Of a stretch of 64,000 bases of DNA, positions 46,351 through 56,992 are shown piece by piece; the first letter of the stretch is position 1; each line of letters opens with the position of its first letter. The stretch is from Aquanectria penicillioides. Lineage: Eukaryota; Ascomycota; Sordariomycetes; Hypocreales; Nectriaceae. A program made the position numbers and the translations under genes. Under the pieces are notes generated by a model that was not told the DNA's origin, did not search any database, and saw only the letters and a program-made list of their open reading frames with translations. Where the stretch lies: assembly GCA_003415625.1 (NCBI GenBank), contig PYIU01000008.1, forward strand, positions 2,852,001 through 2,916,000, read 5' to 3'.

Positions 46351-47346
46351 TGGGAGCAAGAAGGGTGGTGAATCTGACGAGTGATTGGTGTTTTATTTGG
46401 TGCTGGCTGCAGAGGAGATTATAAACTGAATGGTAAAATGGAGACTGTTTGATGCTTCACAGCGACCTCAACGTCGCTATAAGATCAATGGAATTGCGGA
46501 ACCGGAGTTTGTGCGGATTACCAACTCCGCCGATTTAAGCCTGCGATGTTTCAAAGTCCTCTTTATTACCTGGACTATGCGAATGTGATCATGGCTCCCT
46601 CTGATGCCGGCTGCTGCGCATCCCTTGGCGAAGCCGATTTTCGCTCCAGACGCCGAAGTTCGCTTTTCAGCCCCGCCGGCGTGCGTAGGATTTATGCGGA
46701 TCATCACATCCACTGTGAGGATTGCAACCCAAAGACGCCGAGATTTTTGCAAAAAGCCCCAGATGGCGCAACCTAGGGTAGATTTGTGACATAATACTAG
46801 CATGGACATCCCGTCTATGGAGCCTTGCGGGGGCTATGAGTAAAGTTTGCTAGGAAGTTCGCATTCGCAAAACACATAGTCAACTAAGACAAGCGGAGAG
46901 CGAATCTCGGGTCCTTACGCGACAGGCGCTGAGCAATCCGATTGGGCCCTGGTGTCTATTGCCCCCAAGAATAGCAAAAGATGATACAGATGTTTAAAGT
47001 GCAAAAGAAAATTGCCTAGCCGTGGATCTGGAGATCCCTGTCGTGCCTTGCAGAAGGGCCGCTCTGATGAATGTCATCAGGGCTTAGCGGGATCCTCACT
47101 CGCGTCGATTCAGCCCTGTCCCCCATCATCAATCATTGAAATGTATTTCAATTGCCGAATTCCTCATTCTGGTCCACGTGAGTCCATCGCTATCAACAAG
47201 TTTCTTCCAACAGGCCGTCCACCACGATCATATTAAGAAGCCGGATTCCTTCCTGAAACCATTAAACAGTCAAAGTTTCAATCGCCTGCTTTTTCGCCTC
47301 TCTTCTCTACTTATCAGCCCTCCAGGATTTCCGCCTAGAAAGTACC
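46351..47346. promoter_or_regulatory. Divergent intergenic region of AtuA-like gene and sugar transporter
   Basis: About 1 kb between head-to-head starts. No gene is supported; overlapping frames at 46477-46809 on both strands lack motifs. It contains the inverted repeat listed at 46503. Confidence 0.45.
46503..46529. promoter_or_regulatory. Inverted repeat CGGAGTT-N13-AACTCCG, candidate Zn2Cys6 site
   Basis: Perfect 7-bp arms at 46503-46509 and 46523-46529, 153 bp upstream of the AtuA-like start. Everted or inverted CGG triplets with fixed spacing are the normal binding form of Zn2Cys6 dimers. A further GCGGA lies in the spacer and another just left (46497-46500). Confidence 0.5.
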
Positions 47347-49047
47347 ATGGGCAACTTCAGTCGCCGCCCGCTCCGACGTCGGTACAGCGACCAGGGTCTC
47401 GAATTTGTCGAACTAGAGTCGGCTGGTCCACGCCCAGGGTCACCGGATGACAGCTTCGGATTGACAGCGACAGCTACCCGTTCTACATCCGATGAAGTTC
47501 CTCTTGGTGATCCAGACGACAAGCTCCCACTGGGTCAGGCCGTAAAGAAGTATCCCAAATTGGTCGCTTACTGCCTCGCCTTGACAATCGCAATCATTGG
47601 ATGGGGCTATGATCTCGTCGTTGTCGGATCCGTCACTGGTGTCGACTCATTCAAGGAAGACTTTGGTGAGATGTACGACGGCAAACTCATTATTCCGTCC
47701 ATTTGGCTCTCCTTGTGGCTGGCGCTGCCTCCAACCGGCTCGGCTCTTGGCTCTGTTGCGGGTGGCTGGCTACAGGATACCATTGGACGCAAATTTAGCC
47801 TCATGACGGGCAGCATTGTTTCAGCGATTGACGTGGCGATCATCTTCTTCTCTTTTCTGCCTCAAACCCAGCATGGAAAGCGAGCCATGATCACAGTGGG
47901 ATTGACGATCCAGGGATTCTCTGTCGGTATCATCAAGACGACTTGCATCACCTACGTGTCCGAGAACGTCCCCACCGCGCTTCGAGGATCCGCTATGGCG
48001 CTATTTCCAACCTTCACTTTGCTCGGTCAACTGATCGGGTCGATTGTAGTTTACGTGGTCAACGATGTCCCTGGTCAGACCGGGTATCTCGGTGCGTTTG
48101 GTTCCCAGTGGGCACTTGCACTGCTACCTTTCATCTTGTCTGCCATCATGCCCGATAGCCCTTCCTATCTTATTCGCAAGGGACAGGAGGAGAGGGCGCT
48201 TCGCGCTGCAACCAGACTCTTCGCTCCGAAAGTAAACCCGCACATGGCACTGGAAAAAATCCGCAGGACAATCGAGGAGGAGCAGGCCACAGTGACCAAC
48301 GCATCGTACTGGGAATGCTTCAAGGGAACGAGCCTTCGACGAACGCTCATTGTCATCTTGGCCAACGTTATCCCCGCCATTTTCGGTCTTGATCTTCTAT
48401 CCAACGCCAGTTACTTCCTTCAAACGGTGGGCATGGAGTCCGGCTCCAGTCTCCTCTTCATGATTGCAGGAATCGTTGCCGGAATGTTGGCCAATGCAGC
48501 AAGTATCTGGATTCTCTCTAGCGTTGGCCGACGGTGGTCGATCTTGCTATCCATGGGTCTGGCTGGAATCCTATGGGGAGCCATGGGTATCTCTGGCTTC
48601 TGGTCTGGGGCAGCAGCTGGCTGGTTGGCCGGTGGGCTAATGGTTGGCATCATCGTTGTTTGCGGAATGGGATGCTGGCCTGCAAGCTTCGCCGTGGTCG
48701 GAGAGACCAGTTCGCTGCAGCTCCGAGCTCCCACTCAGGGTCTAGGAGGTGTTGCTTCCCAGATTTCATCCATTGTCATGTCGACCGTACTCCCGTATAT
48801 TTTCAACACCGATGCAGGAAACCTGGGTGCTAAGACTGGCTTCGTCTACGTAGGCCTCTGTACCATCGGCTGTGTGTTGATGTGGTTCTTCCTCCCAGAG
48901 ATGAAAGGCCGCAGCATCGAGGAGCTCGACCGTATGTTTGAGATGCGACTCCCGACGAGAAAGTTTTCTTCGTGGCAGATGGACAGCTCAGTGATTCAGG
49001 TCCAGGAGGCGGCGCCTCTGTCCAACCCTTGGTCTGAGAATGTATAG
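47347..49047 (+). CDS. MFS sugar transporter, SP family (alpha-glucoside type)
   Basis: Single exon of 566 residues with twelve hydrophobic segments. SP-family marks are present: GWLQDTIGRKFSLMTGS (loop 2-3), ENVPTALRGSAMALFPTFTLLGQLIGS (segment 5 region), PDSPSYLIRKGQEERALRA after segment 6, SSVGRRWSILLSMG (loop 8-9) and FFLPEMKGRSIEELDRMFE at the C-terminal border. These are the PESP-like and PETKG-like signatures in a variant form (PDSP, PEMKG), as in fungal maltose/alpha-glucoside permeases. It should import a sugar with protons across the plasma membrane. It is convergent with the Zn2Cys6 regulator at 49457 and divergent from the AtuA-like gene. Confidence 0.92.
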   Translation: MGNFSRRPLRRRYSDQGLEFVELESAGPRPGSPDDSFGLTATATRSTSDEVPLGDPDDKLPLGQAVKKYPKLVAYCLALTIAIIGWGYDLVVVGSVTGVDSFKEDFGEMYDGKLIIPSIWLSLWLALPPTGSALGSVAGGWLQDTIGRKFSLMTGSIVSAIDVAIIFFSFLPQTQHGKRAMITVGLTIQGFSVGIIKTTCITYVSENVPTALRGSAMALFPTFTLLGQLIGSIVVYVVNDVPGQTGYLGAFGSQWALALLPFILSAIMPDSPSYLIRKGQEERALRAATRLFAPKVNPHMALEKIRRTIEEEQATVTNASYWECFKGTSLRRTLIVILANVIPAIFGLDLLSNASYFLQTVGMESGSSLLFMIAGIVAGMLANAASIWILSSVGRRWSILLSMGLAGILWGAMGISGFWSGAAAGWLAGGLMVGIIVVCGMGCWPASFAVVGETSSLQLRAPTQGLGGVASQISSIVMSTVLPYIFNTDAGNLGAKTGFVYVGLCTIGCVLMWFFLPEMKGRSIEELDRMFEMRLPTRKFSSWQMDSSVIQVQEAAPLSNPWSENV

Positions 49048-49456
49048 ATTTGCTCCGTGAGAGGACCAATGATTAATGATGTGTCAGAATGGTGCATGGT
49101 TGCATGGATGTTTCATGGGCATGACTTTAGGTCTCATTTTTGGGGGTTTCTTTGTCTTTTTGTTTTATCGTTCTTGATCCTGGTGTTTTCCGCAATGGTG
49201 TGTTTTTGCAACCAGAGACGAAAAAGGAACTGATTCATAAGCATTAGGGGACATGCGTATGGTCATTTATGATTGCTTTGGTCTTTTATCATTCATCACA
49301 ATGTGTTGATCACAAAAATAGTATTTATAGCATAGAGCCTGAGGAAATGCAGAGGCCATGCGCTTGATGAAATGAAAAAAAAATTGAAAAAGAAAAAAAA
49401 AGGTTGGGGTGCTTATCCCCTGGCCACACCGCTCAAATAATGCTTCGCCAAGAACT
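49048..49456. other. Convergent intergenic region
   Basis: About 410 bases between two 3' ends, with an A-rich tract at about 49375-49401. Nothing else is seen. Confidence 0.4.
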
Positions 49457-51964
49457 TTACCACCCTCCCCCTTCGTACTCCGTTCCAAAAATTCCATCGT
49501 CGTAACTAATTACTCGATCCATGCCCGCAAACTGTTGATCCAATAGCATTTGTGACAATGCCGTAAAATCTCCATTCCCTACAGTACCGCTATTATACAA
49601 GTCTGGCTGAACCATGCCTGGGGCCCCATTTGTGTCTATGCCACTTGGTACGTTGGGATATTCAGGATGCCGAATCGGTTGTGCCATACTCTGAGGAGTA
49701 TATGGCTGGTCTGATGGAGGAATTATGTGCTCTGTAGGGTGAACTAAGTTCCTTCGAACCCTGATCGTCCTGTCCGAGCCAACGCCACTATTTCCAAACG
49801 CAGAAGCTTGATTATTGGATATAGATTTGGTCACTATTGGGGATCCAACTATTGGCCGCGGCGTTGTTGAGAAGTGGTTGATCTCAGTGGTATAACCAGG
49901 AACATGAATTCTAAACGATTTATCCTGGCAGCATTTCGTTCGCAATTCGATCAAAGTAACCGCGTACATTTCAGCCAAGTTAGTCTCTTGTGGCTTTTGA
50001 TCACGAAACCCCGTCCAGCGTTTTGACATGGCCTTGAGGTGCTCGATCAACAGCCAGAACTCAGGTGTGGGATCGTCCGCAGAACCGTGTCGCCAGTGCA
50101 ACAGAAGCACTCTCGCGGCAATGAAGACGCAAAATGCAAACTGATTACTGACCGGAAATGTCACCGGTGCATATTTGAGGTAGTGATCCGTGATAGTGGC
50201 AATCTCGATTGCGGCCGCTTGGCAGGTGTCGATGCTGCACAGGCTCGGGAGGCGAGTCACGAAAGGCCAATCATGCGGTGGAAATGCGATTGGTTGATGA
50301 AGAAGGATCATAGATGCATTGTGTGTGACGTGGGCCAGCGTGAGGTTGGGATCCATCTTCAGTTGAGAATCCTGTACGATGTTGACCTTCCACTTCTGAG
50401 GCAGAAGCATTTTCCAGTGCACGAGGCGGAGGTCAAGCTCCTTGAACCGAGTGAGCCAGTCGCTCAGCTCTCTCTGATCCTTGATGTTGACCTTTTGCTG
50501 GAGGAAATAGCTCGTCACTCGGCTGAGCGACTCAGTTGCTTCCATGCAATAAGCAAACGCGCCGACTGTGGACATGTCGACAGCGGAGGCCGCTGCTCCA
50601 GGCGATGTTCCAGCCTCTGAAGGAGTCCGGCCATCATCTTCGGCTGCTGCTGGTGGAATGGGATGGTTTGGGATAAATGCGATGGGATTCCCAATGCGAC
50701 CTGCAGACTTGTCCCAGATACCAAAATATGGGGTCATGACGGGGTCTTCTTTACGCCAGGTGATGCCATCGCAAGGGAGACGACGATTGACGTCGTCCGA
50801 AGTGAGGCTCGTGTTCCAACTCATGCTGACAGAGCAAAAGCGATCGAGTGCAAACACATTCCAAAACACTCTTCGTCTCTCCTCTGCTTCTGTCCAATCT
50901 CGTGGTGGAGCCAGGGATCTATACGGTAAAGAAAAGCAAGGTCTCTCTGGCTCGTCGTGCTCCACAGTGAGTTGCAAATATTCAACCATCCGCGTCAACG
51001 ATCCAACCAAAGGCCAAGCCTCTGACGCCTTTCCGTTCCCAATCTGTAGGATTCACGTATCAGTATATCTTTCATGCAATATTGCGTGTGGGGACTAACG
51101 TCATTGAATGCAATGATGATAAGAGCCTGCAGGTTCTCCACTGAGAGACACTTCATTGCTTTGGAGACCACCCACTCTCGTACAGTCTCCGCTTGTTCCC
51201 CCCACCCCGAGACTAGTACCGACCGCTCTTCGGTAGATGTATATCTCGCTGATGAAATTAAGATTGACTGCAGCACGAGATGCAGTCTATCCTGTTCTGC
51301 CTCGTTGCACAGACGGTCACGAAACCGCCCTTCATGTATCATAGGGATCCATGGGTGCACATGGCTAAAGTATGCCTTTAGGGCGTCATTGATGATTGCA
51401 TCATCTGGCAGCCCTACGATGGTGTTGCTGAGCACGCGTTGCTCCTGGTCACGGCCTAGCTCGATTCTCCGCCGCTTTACTGAGGTGCTATCCTGCTCGT
51501 TATCCACGCTTGGCTGCGTTGGAGATGACGAGCCGCCATTGAATTTCTGGAGCTCCTTGGCGAGAAGCGATAAGATGCTCTGGGGATTAGGATCTGGTGC
51601 CTGACGCTGGCTTGTTTCACTCTGCAGCCGCTCCAAGGAACTTTGCTGCCTCGAAAGAGATCGTTCCAGCGTATCTACACAACCTACACATCAGCGGGAG
51701 GCTCCACCGTTGGCCGTTATCACCAGATTGCGTACCCAGTCTTCGGTGCAGGTTTTCCACGGCCCCAGTTTTCATGCCCGGCTTGGCTCTCTTGCTCTGA
51801 TACACGCAATCGCCTCCAGTCTTGCGACAGTGCTGACAACTGGGAACTTCCCTCGAGCAGCGCAGCTTGCGCTTGCGGCACGAGTCGCAAGCGACGTGCG
51901 CCTCTGGAACCCGGGATAGGTCATCGCCGTAAGCGGATGGGTCTTGTCCGTCGTCGTCCTCCAT
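49457..51964 (-). CDS. Zn2Cys6 fungal transcription factor
   Basis: Three exons, 51964-51736, 51674-51100 and 51043-49457, give 796 residues. The cluster [28 protein letters not shown] (residues about 26-53) is followed by a coiled coil [18 protein letters not shown] that spans intron 1; acceptor choice at 51675 was made to keep this heptad pattern. The middle homology region has [42 protein letters not shown], the hallmark [18 protein letters not shown], and [12 protein letters not shown]. The C-terminus is Pro/Ser/Asn-rich and ends in an acidic stretch, a plausible activation domain. Its architecture resembles xylanolytic-activator-like regulators. The convergent sugar transporter is a possible but unproven target. 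Confidence 0.9.
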
Positions 51965-52433
51965 TGAGCAGTGGGTTCGCGAACAAGGTCGAATCGTTTT
52001 AGAACAGAGGACGGAGATAGTCGCAATTATGATGCCGCGTTCCTTTACCCGACCTCCGGTTGAATCACCCCGAAAGCCCGAGACCCCGCAATCTGATCGA
52101 GCCAGGGTTTAGAAAGTCGGGGTAACATGGAACGAAACGAGCAGGCTCACGCGATTAGTGTCGCCAGACGACATATATATTCAAATTGCTGCATTGCCGG
52201 TGTACGCGGTTATGTCTTGTCATTTCGGGATATAAACTAGCGAACATGAAACACATGGCCTTAACTCATGTGGAAATGCAACGCTGGGTATCATTCAATT
52301 ATACATTGGAGGGTAAGTCTCCGTCACCCAAAATCGCCAAGTCCCTGCCAAGCATCCAATAACGCCGTTCGCTGTGCTGTCATCCTTGTTGAAGTTGCCT
52401 TTGTCCATCCCAAGATCTCCTCACCCAACGAAG
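51965..52433. other. Intergenic region upstream of a Zn2Cys6 regulator
   Basis: About 470 bases with the regulator's promoter on the left and the 3' end of the F-box gene on the right. No other signal. Confidence 0.4.
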
Positions 52434-53252
52434 CTAGTTCCCCATTGTGCGGAGAAGTTCTGCCACGTTTTGTCGATCGTCATTCCACGTGGGCGTCCGC
52501 TCAATCTCAAAGTACACGTTCTCGGCCTTTTCCCGAGTCGTGACTGTAACCCCCCTGCGTGCACCTCGCCAGATAGGGATCACAGTTGGCGGGTCGTCCC
52601 ATTCGTAACCATACTCCCAGTGTTCATCTTCCCGAAACTCACCCAACTCGTGGTCTTCAAACTCCCACCAATCCTGAATAGCGCATTTCCTTATTCGCGC
52701 CACATCGTTGAACAGTCGGTTCTGCTCGGGTATGCAGGCTTCGTGTGGGTTGTCCAGAAAGCATTGGCTGCAGATGCACCGACCAGCGTTTGTCATTCCC
52801 CATCGCTCAAAGTAGTTGTGGCACCACTGGCAAATCTGCGAGTTCTTCCCATCAACTTTGATCTTTCTGCGGTCATTGGTCAACCGCGTGCGGTGGTAGT
52901 TAATTGGAAGGTATCGCTGAACCCAGAAACTGCTAATTTTATAGTATGCGTAGTAGTGTTGTTGGCATTCAAAACATGTTCGAAATTCGGGCGTGCTGGC
53001 CTTTTCTTTCTCAGTAAAAGCAGACGCCGGCCGCATGCGCGCACAATAGACGCAGGTGAGCCGGCATCGCTTAACCGCCCAGGCCGAGTCCTCGGCGGCT
53101 ACGAGATCGGCATAGTTGGAAGATTGCGGGTGAACCAGGGCTGCGAAAAAGCGACAAGTGGCCCGCAGGTGAGCCGTGTCGGGAAAGGCGAGCAATTCGA
53201 TGATGTTGCAGTGCAGCTCAAGGGGGAGGCGGGAAATCAAGGCAGAGGACAT
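52434..53252 (-). CDS. F-box protein with Cys-rich C-terminal region
   Basis: Single exon of 272 residues. The N-terminal F-box reads ISRLPLELHCNIIELLAFPDTAHLRATCRFFAALV. Four CxxC pairs follow: CRLTCVYC, CFECQQHYY, CQWCHNYFERWG and CICSQC, arranged like zinc-binding knuckles. An acidic/aromatic stretch (WEFEDHELGEFREDEHWEYGYEWDD) comes before the end. F-box proteins bring substrates to SCF ubiquitin ligases through Skp1. Similar F-box/Cys-rich proteins are common lineage-specific genes in filamentous fungi; the substrate is unknown. Confidence 0.85.
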   Translation of the reverse strand: MSSALISRLPLELHCNIIELLAFPDTAHLRATCRFFAALVHPQSSNYADLVAAEDSAWAVKRCRLTCVYCARMRPASAFTEKEKASTPEFRTCFECQQHYYAYYKISSFWVQRYLPINYHRTRLTNDRRKIKVDGKNSQICQWCHNYFERWGMTNAGRCICSQCFLDNPHEACIPEQNRLFNDVARIRKCAIQDWWEFEDHELGEFREDEHWEYGYEWDDPPTVIPIWRGARRGVTVTTREKAENVYFEIERTPTWNDDRQNVAELLRTMGN

Positions 53253-54340
53253 GGCTGGCCCTTGGTTGAAAGAGTGGATAGTGATGCTGCCATTCGTCTC
53301 TGTGCTCCAACACAGGTAGGTATTATATCGATTACCTCTTGTCTCAAGCTCATCGGCGTGACCAATGCATCAATGGCAATAAGAGGCACTGTCAACCAAT
53401 TGGATGCTTCAATGGCTGCTAAGCCTTGCAGATTCGAGAGGATTGAGGCGTAGCGGGAATCAGTGATGACTCAATCGGCCAAGCCTCACGAAACTGCATG
53501 GCTTGAACGCTAACGCGCTCCACTTTATTTCCACAGCTCTCGTTCTTCGTTCCTCGTTCATCAGTCTATGATCAGATTTTAGTAACCAAAGCATATTGGG
53601 CTATTTTCAGAATTCAAGATTAGTTACCAGACGTAATTTGCATCAATGCGGAATGATGGTGGGTGTCGAGGACATCACGGTGTCGCGTAACCAGCCTCAT
53701 TTTGCCTGCTGTGCAGGCAGCCTTCCTCTGCATACTCTGATTACTAGTTATCCACCAGGCATTCCGCGAAGCGATGACAACAATCTTAAACGGAAACCGA
53801 CAAAAGAAGATTGATTGATCAGGATTTTTATTTCAGAAGAAAAAATAACTGAGCTTTCGGCTTACAATTTCGTTGACACGGACGAAACCTAGAACTCGTG
53901 TTGGGTACAGGGTAGGCAAATGTGATTGGCTCCACAATCCTTCAGGGCACGATCGCTCACGTTCAAGCTTAAGATTGAGGTACATAACCTAAGTTCATGA
54001 TATCCTTATAAATTACTATTTACTTTTCTTCGTTTCTGTTCTGATACCATACAGACATTGGAAACCCCTACTTTCCCAGACACTACGAATCATGGACGCA
54101 TTCTGTTAAAAATGTCAAACGTCCGCTTTCGTGGAGAAATCCGTTCGTTCGTATCCTGTTATGAGCCAATCAAGTCGTTTTGCAACAGTCTAGTTGGCGG
54201 CTTTCTGAGACCCTCTGTGATTGGTGGCGTTTTCAATCGGGCCATTCAAGACGGCTAGGCTGACTGCACTGCACGTGTGATATCTGCCTCAGAAATCGTT
54301 CTCAGCCGCAGCGCAAGCTTCAGCTCCTCATTCAACCGCG
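53253..54340. promoter_or_regulatory. Divergent intergenic region
   Basis: About 1.1 kb between the F-box gene and the STAND-N/EH gene. No supported gene. The right end has a CACGTG box (54273-54278) about 60 bases before the start of the latter gene. Confidence 0.4.
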
Positions 54341-56657
54341 ATGGATCCCCTCTCGATCACGGTAGCGTGCTTTTCGCTCATCTCATCTGTGTCGAAAACA
54401 TCCACGTGTGTTCATGACTTCATTCGCAACTGTCGGGGCGCCCGCAGAGACCTGCTTGAGCTGCATAGCGAGCTGAACGCGCTTAGTCTCGTGCTCGAGT
54501 TCCTCAAGGACGATGCCGAAACCGTCGTCAATATCCCGGACACGCTGAAGCAGCAAATAGTTTCGATTGTTGGGAAATGTAACTCTGTTGTTTCTGAAAT
54601 TGAATCCGTAATCAGAAAGCACGAAGCCGCGAGGAAAACAGCGGGGCCGCGCTGGGCATGGGACGGAAAGGAGAAAGTCGACGCACTACGACAGGCTCTT
54701 GAAACTCATAAAGGAGCTCTTCTGCTTTCGATCGAAACTGTTCAGCTGTGAGATTCCATTCAAATACAGACCCAAATATCATGTTACTTTTTGTGCTGCT
54801 AACCACCCCCGCTCAGTTGTCTGCTCAAAGAAATCAAATCGGATACTTCAGCAATTCGCAATGACACATCACAAATACCAGAAGTGAAGAAAGACACCGA
54901 GGCGATTTTAGAGGAAATAAATCGTCTTCGGTCGTTAATCTCAGACAACGAAAAGAAAGATACCTACATGCTTGACGTCTATTTAGATTCATTGACTTCA
55001 TATGCCGAGTCTGTTGTCCATGAGGACATCGATAACTTTCCCAAGGTCGGCTCAACTTCCCCCTCAAGACCAGTATCCCTGTGAGTATGAGTTTATACAC
55101 CAAATATTCGAATCGAGGAAGCTAATTCTAGTATTAGCCAACTGAATGACGATCCATTCAGCCTCGACTCTTTTCCCGCCACAGTTACCCAGTCACCCGA
55201 TATTTGGAGCCACGATGCTTCCCTGCCCCTTCAGCGTTCGTCTAGCGACACAAGAATGAATGAAGCCACAGAGACAACTAAATTATCACCTGGTCCATTA
55301 GTGAGGCATTCGCAGTCTGTAGACCTTGGAAATCACAACAGGAGACATGAATCCACCAATGGGTCACCCTGGGAGTCATTATCACCATCACAGTCAATCC
55401 AACAAGCCTTGCCATCAGAAGGAACGTTTGATGGCTCCAATAACCGTAATTAAGCATCGCATTTTTCTCAAAGTCTTGCTGTATTTGAAACTAATGTTTG
55501 AAATTGTGCTAGAACCTCGCTTGACTGCAGAGGAAACATCTCTTTCCAAAAAGCTGTTTACAATGAACGACCGTGATAACGCCGGCATCTTGACGGGGGA
55601 TGTTGCCGTAAGATTGTTCGATAAAGCCGGGCTCTCACCACTTGTCCTTGGCAAGGTGAGTCTTAGCGATATTATTTGTCGTATTCCTTCTCTGAATTAA
55701 TTGGATGGGTCGCAGATTTGGTCTTTCGCTGATGCGAAGAATCGTGGATTTCTCACACAACCCAACTTTGACATTGCCCTTCGACTTATTGGCCACGCTC
55801 AAGCCGGCCACGAAGTGACCCGTGAATTGGTTTACAAAATAGGTCCTCTTGCACGTTTTGATCATCCCGGATCGCAGTCTACTACATCCACCGCCGAAGA
55901 GTCTCTAAGCTCTGGAAATTCCACGGTGGTGCTGCCAGATCTGTCGGAGACTGAGACTCGCCATTTTATAAAAGTTTTTGAGTATGAAGTTCCTCGTCCT
56001 AAAAAAGGAGCCCTCTTATTAGCAGATCGGGCCAAGCCGGTTCTGGAGAAATGGCAATTGTCAAAGGAGACTCTGGACACCATATGGCTTCTTGTGGACA
56101 CTGAAACTCGAGGTTCCCTGTCTATGAGAGAGTTCATAGTTGCAATGTATTTATGTAGCTGTATGAAGTCCGGGAAAATCAGGCGTCTGCCAGCCGTCAT
56201 TCCAACCAGACTTTATGAGGCTGCCGCTATTTACGGGTCTATGTTCAGCCGACCTGATCAGGATTTCACAACAAATCGCACCTGGGAATCCGGTGGGTTT
56301 ACCCAAAGAGACCATGCAGGTGATTCAGGCCATTCTTCTCAGGTGGCAGCTGAATATTGGGCCATCAAACCCTCAGACAAGGCCGAGTTTGACAAGCTCT
56401 ATTATCAACTTGATCAGACACACAAGGGCTATATTTCAGGTGAAGAGGCAGTTCTATTTTTTTCACAAGCAAATTTATCGTCAGTCATTCTGGGCCACAT
56501 TTGGGAGTTGGCAGACATGGACAGTGTGGGGAGACTAACACCGGATGAGTTTGCTGTTGCCATGTATCTCATCCGCCAACAAAGATTGAACAGAAATACT
56601 CCCCTACCTACGACCCTCCCGCCCAATTTGATTCCTCCTAGTCGCCGTCGCTCTTAG
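54341..56657 (+). CDS. STAND-type fungal N-terminal domain fused to three EH domains
   Basis: Five exons: 54341-54747, 54817-55080, 55132-55445, 55513-55655 and 55716-56657; all introns are GT-AG and the joined frame gives 689 residues. Residues 1 to about 135 (MDPLSITVACFSLISSVSKT ... VHDFIRNCRGARRDLLELHSEL) form the helical N-terminal domain found on fungal STAND/ankyrin proteins. A linker of 190 residues is Ser/Thr/Pro-rich. EH1 lies at about 331-415 (LFTMNDRDNAGILTGDVAVRLF, LGKIWSFADAKNRGFLT), EH2 at about 455-520 and EH3 at about 595-670 (LDQTHKGYISGEEAVLFF, IWELADMDSVGRLTPDEF). The EH part resembles Ede1/Eps15 endocytic scaffolds, which bind NPF peptides. The intron 55446-55512 is what links the two halves; if it were wrong, they would be two genes. 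Confidence 0.8.
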
Positions 56658-56992
56658 TCACTTGTTAAGCATTGATATTTGAGACTGCTTGAGGTTTCGG
56701 TTGGTTAGCTTTTTTTTTTATATTAATTGAATGATCTAGATAGTGAATGACTTTGAACGCGAAAAGAGGAACATTGATTTGGGAGTCCAGAGGGTGTCAT
56801 CAAGTGACTAAGAAATGCGTCAAAATGATTTCTCTAGTCAGCCTGATGATGAATCTGCAGATGGGGCATAGCATGATTTCGTATTTAACATGGTTGGTAA
56901 TGGTTTCACAAATGTATTTGTTAAATATTTTGAGAATCAGAATAGCTACTTGAACATAATGCTGCAGGCCAAGCATGAGCCATTTTGCCTGT
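56658..56992. other. Convergent intergenic region
   Basis: About 335 bases between two 3' ends, with a poly-T stretch at about 56710. Nothing else is seen. Confidence 0.4.
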
